From assembly GCA_028023455.1 (NCBI GenBank), contig JAQFVV010006850.1, positions 62,001-126,000 of the forward strand: a stretch of DNA of 64,000 bases. The letters run 5' to 3'. The stretch comes from Epiperipatus broadwayi. Taxonomy: Eukaryota; Onychophora; Udeonychophora; Euonychophora; Peripatidae. The notes below the pieces were generated by a model. It had not been told where the DNA came from. It made no database searches and saw nothing but the letters and a program-made list of their open reading frames with translations. Below, piece after piece: positions 11,115 to 23,189 of the stretch (position 1 is its first letter; every line of letters begins with the position of its first letter). Position numbers and translations under genes: made by a program.

Positions 11115-11990
11115 ATATAAATCTGTTTACAAAACAACCAAGTTCAAAATTGTTATTAAGATAATTCACATGGCAGATTTCCAGAGAATCATTTAAATGT
11201 AAACAGTGAACATTGTCAATTGCTCAACAAGCTTTGTGATAAATGCTTAGCCAGAGAAAGCATTTAAAATATTCTGTCAGGAACCCCCCCAACCTCTGAC
11301 TATGGTTTCATGCTTTGGCACTCCTCAGAGAGGTGCTAGGATAGTTTCAGACAATAGATCTAAAAATACCAACCCAAAGCCAGCATTTATCTTAAAGTTA
11401 TTTATGGAGTGGAAAATCTGAAATTTTTGACACCTACATGTCTTCAAACCCAGCTATCCAACTCAAATAGCTATATGGAGCTGATAGATCGTCAGCAATA
11501 CCATATATTAGTAGTCTTAGCAATATAACATCACATAAGACTTAAAGTAGAGACTATAAATAGTCAATTAAAAAATAGCACATGACCCCATTCTCTTAAG
11601 CTTGTAAGATACAAACAGTGAAATTGTCAATTGCTCAACAAGCAAATTTGTTCAACAAGCTTTGTAATAAATGCATAGCCAGAGAAAGCATTTAAAATAT
11701 CTCTGTCAGGAACCCCCCTCCTCATAGAGACATTTATCACAAAGCTTGTTGAGCAAGTGACAATGCTCACTGTTTATATTTCTTACAAGCGTAAAAGAAT
11801 GGGGTCATACGATCTATGACTCTATTTTTTATTTGACTAATCATTTAAATGATCTTGTAAATAATAGCATTTTTATAGCACTGCTAATTGGCTTATCAAA
11901 AATATATAATAATGATATAAATCTATTCATAGAACAACCAAGCCTGAATAATTCATAAACCAGATTTTCAACAAATCATTTAAATGAATT
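11115..11990. repeat. Tandem/inverted array of 412-bp hammerhead units (family 2)
   Basis: The block AAACAGTGAA at 11201 recurs at 11613, giving a 412-bp direct unit. A third, inverted piece begins near 11712 (ATTTATCACAAAGCTTGTTGAGCAA). The sequence at 11115-11198 also reappears directly at 11910-11990. The first unit carries a complete hammerhead (11292-11334). The second is cut off at the corresponding place, just after the C run before helix I. The related copy at 44619-45068 has the same unit length (411 bp) and shares the CCATATAGCTAT... GAAGACAT block (11428-11480 against 44738-44795, opposite strands). Confidence 0.75.
11292..11334 (-). ncRNA. Hammerhead ribozyme, family 2 (complete)
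   Basis: Minus strand: helix I ACCUCU (plus 11329-11334) pairs perfectly with AGAGGU (11292-11297). The core is CUGAGGA (11322-11328), where position 7 is free in hammerheads. Helix II is GUGC/GCAU (11310-11321) with loop CAAA. G12-A14 lie at 11307-11309. Helix III is A-C/G-U (two pairs) with loop CAUA. The cleavage site follows C at 11298. All conserved core bases are present. Type I topology: helix I is open to the flanks. Confidence 0.8.
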
Positions 11991-12339
11991 TACAAAATAA
12001 TAATTCCTTATATCACTGCCAATCTGACAAATAGATAATTAGATATGATGAACTTTTAAATGAAGTATGACTTTTTATTATTATAAAAGAATACATACGT
12101 ATACAATTGATGAAGGCAGGTTGTCTTAGAAATGCATCTTAAATTTTTTTTTACATATATATCTTAATCCATATATTTTAAGAGTTAGTCAAATTTAGAT
12201 ATATTTTATTACATTTTGAATATTCCACACATAATATAAAAAATAATGGAAAATTTTAAATTAATAATATTCAGGCAAAGATTTAATAGGTGATACATTA
12301 TTTTTAATCTAGTTTAATATTTATGTCTGAATAAGAAAG
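11991..12339. other. AT-rich intron sequence
   Basis: Nothing recognised between the family 2 array and the degraded LINE. Confidence 0.5.
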
Positions 12340-13690
12340 TAATTAATAGTTGATAGCATGTATAATTCCCAGTCATTCTGATTTCTAGCTTCTCTTTACT
12401 TAATACCAGCAAATGTTCTTATTTCATACATCCATTTTGCATGTGTCTTTTTCTAGCTTTTGAAATCTTTTATAATCCAGTTTAAGACTTCAGCTATCTA
12501 TTTATTATCATTTTGAAGCAATATATCTCTTTCTTACCCTTTTAATTCTTTTAATGATGTCAGTGATACGTATTTATTACTTCACCCGTATATTTCCTTT
12601 TCCATTCGTCTTGTCACTCCTAAAATTCTTCTCTCCATATTTTGTTGAGTGGGTTGAAATCTCTATATTGCTGTTCTGTAGTTGTCTAAGTTTCAGATTA
12701 TAAGCAAGAACTGATAAAACACAATTTTGAAAACCTTTTTCAAACATATAGGCATATCTCCTTTTAATTTTTACTTATTTCTACCACAAATGTTCCATCC
12801 AAGTATAACTCTATAATAAATTAATCGATTGTGTTTTCACCTTTAAATAATATTCTGACCAAAGTAATTGTAATTGTTAATTTCTTCTAATTCATCATTA
12901 TCAATCTTCAATTTCTTCTCCTGAGAAAATCCATTGAATTTTACTTCAGTCTTTTTAACATTTATCTTTAGTCCTATTTTACTTTTTTATTTGATAACGT
13001 TTGCAACATTTCCTGAAACTTCGAAACATTATTTGCAAAAACAATCACATCATCTGCAAAATCCATTTACTTTTACTATCTTAGCTTTTCATTTTTATTC
13101 ACAAAATACTTCTTGTAAACTATTGTAAAAAGCTATGGAGATATGGAATTAACTATCCTTATTAATGTTAATCTTTGTAGTATTATTATGTAATCTAATC
13201 ATTGGTGTTACATTTTGATTATTATTCTTCAGAAAATAGTAAGATTCGAATTTTGACGATTCAATGTTTTTATTATTCTAGAAATGCTTGTAGAATTAAA
13301 TGCCTTTTCATGATTTACAAATTCAAAACACAATGACAAATCATATTTATCGATTTTAAAACCATTTTTAAATCAAGCTTATTCTTTCGAGCTTATTCTT
13401 TGGCTTGAGTAAAATCCAAAGTTTGCTGTAGATGAGTTCTAGATACCTTGCTAAAAATTTTGTATAAAACTGATTAAAGTCTGATAGATCTATAACTTCT
13501 ATTATCTTTATTACGTTTCTTAAATATCAATATTATTATCGCATTTTTTCAATGAACTGGTACATCTTTATTATTTAAAAATCTGGTATATAAATTTGTC
13601 AACAACTTTTCTATTTCTGCATCTATTTCTTTTAAGATATCATTATATTTCCATCACTTCCTGGAGCTTTTCCAGGAGCTGCTAATCCAT
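12340..13690 (-). pseudogene. RTE-like LINE, reverse transcriptase relic
   Basis: Read on the minus strand, scattered frames match the RTE element at 25610-28560: GKAPG near 13660, a block like FEFVNHEKAFNS (motif A, decayed) near 13290, an intact FADDVIVFANN (motif C) near 13050, a connection region, and a remnant of the C-terminal domain to about 12400. Many stops and frameshifts interrupt it and there is no long frame, so it is dead. The endonuclease half is absent: 5'-truncated, as usual for LINEs. Confidence 0.7.
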
Positions 13691-16161
13691 AAGTGCTGCA
13701 AGGTTGCAGCACCACCAGAAAAAATAAAAACGTTGATTATTAAAATTGTTCCTGAAAACATCAATAATATAACAATCATTCAATATTTTGGTAATTATTA
13801 TGTAAATATAATTAATTAAATTGTTTTTAACTCTCCCCTAATTTTCTTGTGAGTATGTTAATCCTTTTAACAATTCATCCCCTTGTGAATTTTTTCCATA
13901 ATATTATATGTCAAAATGTGTATTTTTCTGTATATTTTATTATATAAAAATTTAGTTCAAAAAATTATGATAGATGGTGGGAAATTCGAAAAAGGCCAGC
14001 TGCCAATAGATATAAGCCCTGCCCTGACATGCTCATCCATTGTGTGAAGGCAAGGTCATAAAACATTTGGCATTTTATGGCATTGGTTAAAGAAAATAGT
14101 TCTAATGACCAAAAACATGTTTATTTGCGAATTTACACTATATTTATTAGATATCAAGAAATATAAATTATTAATAACTTATTTTGACTGGAAATACTTT
14201 ATTTTCAAAAATATAATGTTATATTAGTAACTAAAGTGAATATGACCTGAAGCAATTTACAAGCTTAGCTTCTACGTAAGCAATCTACTTATACTTATAT
14301 ATGAAAATATTGCAATTTTGCAATAAATATTCAAAAATTTTAAACTTTTAAAGCATAATTCATTAGATATAAGCCAAATAAATAAATGTTCATTTACATT
14401 TTAAAAAGTAATAAGAAATAATGAAGATTTCATTGATTTTGAAAAATTGAAAATAATCTTTCTGAAATGATGACATGTATCTTTTTGTTTTGATTACGAT
14501 CTCATTTTTTTAAATATTTATAGAAACAAAATGTGAACATTTAAAGTTTATTTCAGTAGTAAACAAAAATATCTATCAAATGAAGTCAAATTTATTATTT
14601 TCTTATAAGAAATAATCATTTAATCATATTTTACATTGATGTGTGAGTCAAAAAAAACATCAGAAAATGCTGCACTATGGAAGGGTTAAAAAAATTATTT
14701 TAACTGATGCTTGAGATTTTATTAAAAGAAGCTGCTGATTATAGCAGTGCCAGAAACATCATATTTGATAAGTTTCAGCATCAATGTGTGAAACAAGTGT
14801 CATTGGAGTTGCTCACTGTGCCAGTATCAGTTGTTATTTGAAAGTGATATGTTTATCTATTCTAGTTTCTCATCAGAATGAATACATTTTTATTGTTTTC
14901 ATTTAGGGGATTAGCATATAAATATTTATTATAGAAAAATATTACAAAATAATAAAAGAAATATTATTTTAAATATATATTATGATGAGTATTAGTGTTA
15001 AATATATTAAAAAACATATTTTCCTAATTAATATTATATAAAGAAATTGAAATTAAAAATAAAAGATCAATCTACTCCAGATATTATTTGTCAAATAGAA
15101 GTTAATAAAAACAAAAAATATTATGTAAATTAAAAATGATAAAATTACAATCTGTAATGAAGGAGAAGAGAAAATATTTTATTTTATGACCTTTCACATT
15201 TGTCTTTTAGAAGAGGTTTAATGAAATAAGTTACCATTTTCTTTTAGTAAATTTGATGGCAAATTCAGATATTTTATTCAAAATTATATAGAATTAAAAT
15301 TAAATAGGTTAGAAAGAGAATTTGAAGTTCAGCCATAATTTTTATTTTTCTCTTTCTTTCTGCTCTTCATAAATGAAAGATATATTATAATTATTTAGAA
15401 AACAACTATTACTAAAATGTAGGTTGTGAAAGAAACATATTATTCACAATTATAATATATTGTATTCAAATTTGAGATTAAGATGTTTTGGAAAACATGC
15501 CAATGTCAATTGATGAAAAATTAATTAGTTTGTTCAGTGTGATAAATATGTTTGTCAAGGTAACAAAAATAAATATCATTAAAGATTTAAGAAAGTGGAA
15601 TATGAGTTCTTACTATTAGGTAAGAGTATAAATAAGTCTAAAAACAACATTAGTTTATAATTTTGAACTATAAAAAAGCAGCAGTGCAGACTGATTCCAG
15701 GAAGAAAAACAAGAAAATGCTAAGGGAGAAGAAAAGATGAAGATCTATAACCAGCCAAAGAGTAAGTCTGATGTAGCAAGTGTATATCTAATAGAAAAAA
15801 CTGTTACTTAAAATACTTTTCCTATAGATTCATGTGGCTTTTTAAAAAGTATATTTACTATTTGCGATATGTGGCTAAAGAACTGATGCACATCAGTTGA
15901 ACACTTGGAACTGTGTAGTTTTATTCAGATATGAATGTTGATCATTTAGCCTGTTAATGTCAGCAAATAATATATTTTAAAGGGTTTCTTTTAGTTTTAA
16001 AAATGGATTGCCATTTGATAACAGTAGAGGGCTATTCGATTACATTTAAACAATTGCAATGAGTTAAATTTCAAAACATTATATCTTTGTGTGTGTATGT
16101 ATGTGTAAGTTTACTATTTTATACAATATAACATCTACAATTTATTATTTTTATTTTGTAG
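13691..16161. other. AT-rich intron sequence
   Basis: Contains a small perfect palindrome around 13693-13712 (GTGCTGCAA/GGTTGCAGCAC) next to the LINE end. A TATA-like motif and a possible splice donor occur at 15666-15762 (see findings). Otherwise nothing recognised. Confidence 0.45.
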
Positions 16162-16631
16162 ATAAAAATCAAGAGTTGGACAGTCACATTGTTTCATCCA
16201 GTTTCAAACCAATGGATTTTTTTGATGATTTTATTCCTACGAGTACTTATAAATTATCTAGCTCTTCAAATCAAGAGAAACATCCACATGAACAACCAGC
16301 AGTAACTGAATCTATTGATACTCATCAGAAATTTCTTCTTTCTTTTATCAGGACTTTATTTCAGAACATTTATGACTATATGTTGGCCCCAATTTACTTG
16401 ATTTTACCAAAAACAGAAATAATCACCGAGTCTTCTAATCAAGAGACAACTGTTTATCCTGAAGTAGATGATATTACTACATCTTTAGATCAAGAGTCCA
16501 CTGTTCATTTAGAATCTAAAGTAACTTCAGGAGAGGAGGCACCTGTACCTTCAGACCTAAAATCAACCGTTCTTCCTGAATATACAGTGACTTCTAAAAT
16601 ACCTGACACCTCTTCTGAATCTGCACTTTAA
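16162..16631 (+). CDS. Secreted Ser/Thr/Glu-rich protein, terminal exon
   Basis: Acceptor TTTTGTAG ends at 16161. The exon completes the phase-1 codon left by 6314 and runs 156 codons to TAA at 16629-16631, for a mature chain of about 158 residues and a total of about 176. It starts KNQELDSHIVSSS, has one hydrophobic/aromatic segment (FLLSFIRTLF...YLILP, about residues 75-105 of the whole), and then imperfect repeats of about 20 residues built around QETTVYPE, QESTVHLE and KSTVLPE, rich in S, T, E and D. Such repeats are typical of secreted, possibly O-glycosylated or matrix/saliva-type proteins, but I recognise no family. The 9.8-kb intron is filled with repeats, and intermediate exons cannot be excluded. 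The frame stays open for 49 codons after the stop (see findings). Confidence 0.65.
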
Positions 16632-17345
16632 GAAATTCTTGTTGCTGCTGAAAAATCTATTGTTTATTTAGTAGATGATTTTTCTATTTCTTCATCAATC
16701 AGTTTACCTGAAAAAGAATCACTTAGTTTTTATATTACACATTTAGTTCCCTCTGAAGGAAGATTTTGTATTTCATAGGAATAAATCACTCTTTCATTCC
16801 GTGAATTACAAAATCTTCTATGTATACAAGAATTTTCATGAAAAAAGACAGCTCTGGAATAAAGTAATTCATTTGTGAAAGAATCTTCTTTTGCAGATGT
16901 AGAAAACACCTTACTTTCTGATCTAGCTTCAAATAATCTTCTGCACAGAGGATTTCATCTATGTTTTTCTAATTTAGAAATAGATACTTTTTTTTTGTAA
17001 AGCAATCTTCTGAAGATTTTGTTATTAATATAAGATTCAACTGTTTCTTTTCTACAATGTCATCATTATCATAATCCAGGGTGATTTTTTCTGAATAAAA
17101 ATCAAATGTGTATCACCTTACATGAACCAAATGTTCAGCCTAAGACTTTATTTAAAACAAAGAATCAACAGATTACAATTTTTATTTAGATGACGAATAA
17201 AATATTAAAATCAAAAATTTGAATATATGATCGAAAAAAAAAATGCAAACAAAAATTAGATTCCGTTCATTCTTTATATTAAATTTAAAAGCTATAGCAT
17301 TTTTCTTAATGTTGTAAAAAAATAGAATTTAGCAATAAAGATTTT
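16632..17345 (+). other. Probable 3' UTR or decayed coding tail of secreted gene
   Basis: The same frame continues open from 16632 to a TAG at 16776-16778 with the same S/E/L-rich composition (EILVAAEKSIVYLVDD...), so part of this may be former coding sequence behind a premature stop. AATAAA signals are seen near 16858 and 17332 that could serve polyadenylation. Confidence 0.4.
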
Positions 17346-18100
17346 ACTTATGCTTGAATATTGTTAGAGTTTCTTTTTTTCAAGTTTAATTACTGTCTGC
17401 TGCATATGTACATTGATATAAATAATATGTATGAGAAAGTATTTTTAAAATAAATAAAATGGGTGTGGACTAATACGTGAATGTGTTCTGCAGCCATGCT
17501 TAAGATTTGGGTTTGAATTAAAATAAAATGAAATTTAAAATTTTATTTTGGCTGTGATTTTTATTTATTTTTCCAGTTGATATATAGACCTTAGACAACC
17601 TATATAACTATTCAATAATGATCAGCCAATGGGTATCTATTTATTAATAACACAAGATAAAACAGAAATGAAAACTATTCAATTCTTCAACAATTGGCAA
17701 TTTGACAAGCGGAAGTATAATTCGTTTTTTTTCCACAGTTTATTTGAAAAAAAAATTTTGAAAATTTTTTTCTTGCTGTTGGATAATTAAAGATTATTTT
17801 ATATTTTCATAATTAAAATAAACGAATATTATTTTTTGAATTAATAAGAATAATATTCATTTTGCAAACAACAACAACAAACAAACAAAAACAGTAACAA
17901 TTTAAAGTTGTTAATAAAGTTTTACATAAGACTCGACTGAAAATTAAAATAATAAAATATAAACATGGTAAAGATAAACTACAAGTTTTTTGCAAGAAAA
18001 TACCTAATCTTTTGCATCTATCACATAGGCAGGTTGCCTTCCATTAAATGATACATCCACATTTATTCACCAAAGCCCGATTGATAATCTTGATTTCCTA
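17346..18100. other. AT-rich intergenic stretch
   Basis: No gene recognised. The minus-strand frame at 17813-17995 is low complexity and has no family resemblance. Confidence 0.45.
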
Positions 18101-18111
18101 ATAAGGACTTT

Positions 18112-18590
18112 CCAATCCTTTTGGTCCCTATACCCCTCTGGCTTTTAGTAAATTATTCGTAATCCTTATTCATTATAATAAATAAACAAAAATTAAGTTT
18201 TTGTAAAAGCTTTATTCGATCTTTTTGATTACCCTATTGGTTATTAGTAAACTATGCAGTACTCCCTATTTATTATAATAAGAAATAAACAGTAATTAAT
18301 TTTTCATAAAAGCTTTATTCAGTAAACAAATTTTTACCAATATTGAGTTATCTGACCATCCAGTGAGAAAAAGTCTATGCAATCTCGTTGTCTCAGTGAC
18401 TGAAAAGAGACCTGAAATGTTGCTGATATGGCTGGCAGACAGTACCAACATGGAATAGCCCAGAAATGTTGACAACATAACTATATTAATAGCATAATAT
18501 ATTTATTTACCTACTCATTCTTCGTACCTCCTTGATAAACTTCCCATATTCCCCTGGAGTATGGGTACCCCAGGTTGGAAACTATTGCAC
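18112..18590. mobile_element. hAT-like non-autonomous remnant with internal duplication
   Basis: The right end reads, inward, CAATAGTTTCCAACCTGGGG, resembling the hAT terminal pattern CAGNGGTTNNCAACC. A loosely similar start, CAATCCTTTTGGTCCC, occurs at 18112. Inside, a segment of about 75 bp ending AAAAGCTTTATTC (18146-18222) is repeated at 18246-18321. No clear target duplication was found, so the boundaries are uncertain. Confidence 0.4.
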
Positions 18591-19057
18591 TAGATAGATA
18601 TATGTTTACTAGCCACTGAATATCTAGACATTAATTATAATCAATTTCTTAGATTATGTGACATGCTTCAAAGCGACACTTTGAGCTTAGACCGAGGGAC
18701 AATTTTTCTCAATTTTGTCATCCTACTTTCGCATTAAACAGGTAATTATTTTTAGCTGGATAATAAACATGAAATTAAATGATAATCTATACTCAGATTA
18801 TCTCTATGTTTATTTTATTTTAAAGATACAATATCTTAACAAATAATAATAATTTTAAAGAGAGCAAAGAGCTTTACAAATCACATAAAAAACTTTGTCT
18901 TTTACTAAGATGACAACCTTTTCCTGGAAATTCATTCAAAAACATTCATCTTTTTTTTTTTTTTTTGAATTTAGCTCAAAGATGAAACAAATTATCTTAC
19001 AAAAAATAAATTATATATGAAGAAATTAATAAATGTCAATTTCATATAAATTGTATA

Positions 19058-20019
19058 CACCTGGGTCTCTTTTCTACACGGACTTATTTAACACGATTTT
19101 AAAGTTACGCGATTCGTGTTTTACCGGAAGCCGAACTCTGATAATGCGCTGTTATTTTAAATAATAAATTTCGAGCACTTACATTATATTGAAAGTAATT
19201 GCACATTATTGGAATTCGACTTTCATCTTAGTAATTTCAATATTTTCAGTGCTTTATAATAGTAAGATTTTATGCAATGATGAAATTAAAATCATGATTT
19301 CCACATTTTATGTATACACACATTAAATTTTACAAGATTATAATGTAATATTGTTCAAACATTGTGCGTGTTAATTTTGCATTTTAAATAACATTCTGTT
19401 TTTGCTTTTTAAAAAAGAACGTAATCAATTATTAATCATTTAGTGTCAGCAAGTTTATTTTTAAAAAGTGAGTAATAGCAGTGGGCACAATTAAAATTGA
19501 AAATTAAAGACAAAAATAAGAATTTAATTTTTAGTTGTTAGATTAATTACTAATTACGTTGTCACCAGAAAAACATTAATGCAACATAAGAGTGACATTG
19601 GCGCTAGTTGTATTTTCTCTTGTGAAGAATCTGTTTTTTTTATTAGTTTGCAAACGAACCTGTTTAACGGCAAATAGCGATAATAATTAAAACGTGTATA
19701 AAAAAATGTAAATTACTGTAAATTATGCATAAAAATATATTGTTTTGAATAAAATTAAATATTATAGTTAAAAAAAGTTTGTCTTATATCAATTTTTTTC
19801 AAATTTGAAATTTTTTATTAGTCATATTTTATTTCCTTATTTTTTTTTTTGCGTGAATTTTAAAGTAATTTTACGATGGTGCTTTGCTTTTACACGAATT
19901 TTGAAAAATCACAGCCACCCCCACCCCCTTTTCAATGTAAGATACGTCTATTTTTGCATGATTTCATTTGCGCGTGTTTTCTGAGGAACCTATCTATCGC
20001 GTAAAACAAGACCCAGGTG
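19058..20019. mobile_element. pogo/Tigger-like MITE (TA target)
   Basis: The termini are inverted copies of CACCTGGGTCT, each abutted by TA (19056-19057 and 20020-20021), the Tc1/mariner target duplication. Subterminal sequences with TTACGCGATTCGTGTTTTAC and GCGTAAAAC resemble pogo/Tigger ends. The 962-bp interior has no transposase frame, so the copy is non-autonomous. GC-rich CpG-bearing ends stand out against the AT-rich interior. Confidence 0.7.
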
Positions 20020-20624
20020 TATTTTAAGAAAACTCTCAAGAAAATGTTAATTTCTAAAATCAATATATTGATATCCAGTAAAAAAAAATCAAACTATTCC
20101 TCTAATGTTACATTTGAGTTTTAGGTAAAGTCAAAAAGTTTGAATACCCAATTGGAATAATAATGTTAACAATTGATTTTTAAAATGTGAAATAATACAC
20201 AAAAATAAATCAATCTATGTTACTATTAATCACTGTTATGTAACAAATCAATTAGCAATATAATGTTCTTGTTTTATTTTACATATAATAATGCAGGTTA
20301 AACAAAATTTTTTTTGCTCGTTTAGATCGCTCTGAATAGTGTGTTTTCCTCATAGCAGCCATATAAAACATTATATTCAATTGAGTGTATTATTTTACAC
20401 ATTAAAACCAACCAATTAAGTTTTTTAAATTCTCAAATATGTTTGAACCGATAGTTCAGTATAATTATTAAGTTTTCAAATCTCTGTTATTTAATGAAAG
20501 TGTTTTCATCTGAAATGTATTATATTGTGGAATTGGATAAGTCTAAATATTTTAATTTCGATATTGATCTATTGTTTTTCTGAAAGTTTGTGATGATGAT
20601 ATTTTAGTTTTATTTATATGTTGG

Positions 20625-21265
20625 ACTAGTTCCATAATCTAATATGAGTATTGAATGTCTTTAGAAACGTTAACTTTATTTAAATATTCCAAATACATTC
20701 AACTGTTAGTAATAGACACAGGTTAGTATATGCACAACATTTTGAGAGATATTATTCTCACCTCTTCTTCGGTGTTGCTAGCCTGATCAGTGAGAGAACT
20801 AGCATGGGAATCGAACCTGGATCCTTAGATTCTTGAGTATTGAATTTTTAAGGTAATGCTCTAACCAACTGAATCATCCCGCCAAAGGCAATAGTCAATA
20901 GGAATTTCATATATTTATCTATGAGGTTCCTCCTGATTTCTCCACTTTTTCCTAAGAGGAAAGTTGAGTAGTGATTTCCTTACATTATGTATAGTCACAC
21001 TAGGTTGACTTATGGGATTTTTTGCTATTATCATGTGAGCAGTTTCTTTAAATTTTTTTTTTTGTACCTTTTCTTCTCTATCCAATATTTTTGTATTTTC
21101 CCAATTGAACATATGTTCATTGGTACATACATGGTCTGCTACCTTAGACACCTGTTTTCTTTCTTCTATTCATCAGTTTGTGTTCTTGCAAGTGCTTTTC
21201 AAACTCTTATGAAAAATAGTTATCCATCAGCTGTTATTAAGAAAACCTTAAATAGACAACAATAA
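20625..21265 (-). mobile_element. Penelope-like element 3' unit (left, inverted copy)
   Basis: The minus strand encodes the C-terminal part of a Penelope-like GIY-YIG endonuclease (SKVADHVCTNEHMFNWE...TKILDREEKV, frame 20915-21151) ending in FPLRKK, then a 3' tail holding a tRNA-like sequence (20800-20885) and the TATACTAACCTGTGT... CAACTG block near 20700. The right-hand copy at 22531-23185 has the same parts in opposite orientation. The GIY-YIG start is missing or shifted in this copy. Confidence 0.65.
20800..20885 (-). repeat. tRNA-like segment in Penelope-type tail
   Basis: Minus strand: an A-box-like ATTCAGTTGGTTAGAGC and a perfect B box GGTTCGATTCC are separated by an anticodon arm enlarged with AATTCAATACTC. 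The anticodon region is not a canonical 7-base loop, so this is not a functional tRNA gene but a tRNA-derived promoter-like module. The partner at 22910-22995 has a mutated B box (GGTTAAATTCC). Confidence 0.6.
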
Positions 21266-21298
21266 GAACCATAAAAAACAATTATTGGTGCTGTAGTA

Positions 21299-22377
21299 CA
21301 GCAGTTGGCAACCAGTGGTCTGCAGACTACTGGTGGTCCATGATGTAAATTTAATGGTCGCAAAGAAATTCAGATATTATTTAAATTTGCTAAGCTCATT
21401 TAATAAAATTTTTAAATAAAAAATAAATTTTGTTTAACCTGTATTATTATATGTAAAATAGAACAAAAACATTATATTGCTAATTGATTTGTTACAAAAT
21501 ACTACGGTGACTTGCAAAGCATTTACCTCAAAGGCCTTTAATTAACTCCTACTCGTCAGTGGCATAGAAAAAGTAACAAAATAAATATACAGAATTCTGT
21601 ACAATTGACTAGACATCAAATTTGACTACAGCGCACTTTTGGTAATTGGGTAAACTAAAACTCAAAAATTTTATTAAGAATTTTGAAGGAAAACATCTAT
21701 AAAAATTATTAAAGAATAGAATACTATTCGTTATTAATCTTAAATAATTTTTGTAAATACGAATTAGAAAATTACATATATAAAACATAACAAATACATA
21801 TTTATACATTCATTTATTTTTATGAAATAAAATGAACATTATATTACCAAAAAACAAAATAAAACATAATTCTTTAACAAATTATAAAACATATAAATAC
21901 GTTTTATTTTCATATAACTCAAAATGAAAACAAATAATTACAAAAAAATATACACAAAAATTATATTAATATAATATTCTAATTTATTTTGTACTTTAAA
22001 TTCAATATTACAATCACTTAAGTATTTCTTTATATTTATATGTAATAAATCTGACTCCATTTACAATGACCTACTTGTGTGAAAAAATGTTCTCTACTGT
22101 AACAGTTATTAAAAACAAGTATCGCTCTCGGTTTGAAATAGAAGCTCTGTTACATGTTGTGGTGATATCATTGGAGTCAAGGATTAGTAAAATAATTTAA
22201 AACTAAGAGCAGAGTAGGCCAATATTTTTAAATAAATATGACTATTGTTTATTATTATTTTTGTAGTAAAATTAAAGTTATAAATATATATGAATATCAT
22301 ACTCAATACTCATATTAATTCCTATTTTTAAAAATTATGTTAGTGGTCTGCAATATCTAAAAGATTGTTAACCACTG
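21299..22377 (+). mobile_element. hAT element nested between Penelope-like arms
   Basis: A perfect 8-bp duplication CTGTAGTA flanks it (21291-21298 and 22378-22385). The ends are CAGCAGTTGGCAACC and, inverted, CAGTGGTTAACAATC, the hAT terminal pattern. Near the right end, about 22060-22200, the plus frame reads YLCEKMFSTVTVIKNKYRSR, the hAT C-terminal dimerisation segment of the ZBED5/SCAND3-like group. The rest of the transposase is missing, so the copy is internally deleted. The perfect target duplication shows it inserted after the inverted Penelope-like pair had formed. Confidence 0.85.
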
Positions 22378-22530
22378 CTGTAGTATACCCATATATACCA
22401 AAAATAGCAGACAAATGAAAGAAAATCTGAAATCAGTATAACATCAGAACAGCTTTCCAGAGACATAACACCCCACAAGGAATTCTAACATCTATAAAGC
22501 TTAAACTTGAAATGTTAAAAAGAAAAACTG

Positions 22531-23185
22531 CATCTGCAAAATACTATGTAAATGTGGAAGAACATATATTGGTGACTTGAGTTGTCCCATTCAAAAGTGC
22601 TTGCAAGAACACAATCTGATGATTAGAAGAAAGAAAACAGATAAAGTCTAAGGTATCAGATCATGCATATACCAATAAACATATGTTTGATTGGGAAAAT
22701 ACAAAAATATTGGATAAAGAAGATGTACAAAAAAATTTTTTTAAAGAAGCTGCTCACATAACAATGGTAAACAACCCCATATGTCAACCTAGTGTGACTA
22801 TACATAATGTATGGAAATCACTAATCAACTTTGCTCTTAGGAAAAAGTAGAGAAATCAGGAGGAACCTCATAGATAAGTATATGAAATTTCTACTGACTG
22901 TTGCCTTTGGCAGTATGGCTGAGTTGGTTATAGCATTGCCTTAAAAATTCAATACTCAAGAATGTAACAATCCAGGTTAAATTCCCATGCTAGTATTGTC
23001 ATTGGTCAGGCCAGAAACACCTGAAGAAAGGGAGAGAATAATACATCTTGAAAATGTTGTGCATATACTAACCTGTGTGCTATTAATAGCAGTTGAATGT
23101 ATTTGGAATATTTAAATAAAATAAAATTTTTTTAAAGACATTCAATACTCATATTAAATAATGGAAATAGTTCAATCTACAAATA
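22531..23185 (+). mobile_element. Penelope-like element 3' unit (right copy) with GIY-YIG endonuclease
   Basis: From 22531 the plus strand reads CICKILCKCGRTYIGD, the Cys-rich lead and GIY-YIG signature of Penelope-like endonucleases, followed by QEHNLMIRRKKTD, a one-base frameshift near 22647, then SDHAYTNKHMFDWENTKILD and a C-terminus at LRKK with a stop at 22847-22849. No reverse transcriptase was found upstream. Then comes the tRNA-like module (22910-22995) and the 3' block shared with the left arm. The element is inactive through the frameshift and truncation. Confidence 0.7.
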
Positions 23186-23189
23186 TTGA

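Noticed and set aside
14860-14890. CUGAUGAGAAACUAG on the minus strand, hammerhead-like
   Set aside because: GAAAC directly follows the core with no helix II, so it is not a hammerhead.
20755-20800. CUGAUCA...GAAG in the Penelope-like tail (minus strand) as a hammerhead
   Set aside because: Core positions are wrong (CUGAUCA, GAAG) in the left copy and differ again in the right copy, and no cleavage box fits. At most it is a short hairpin.
20800-20885. Functional tRNA gene
   Set aside because: Enlarged anticodon arm, no closed acceptor stem, and repeated with the Penelope-like unit.
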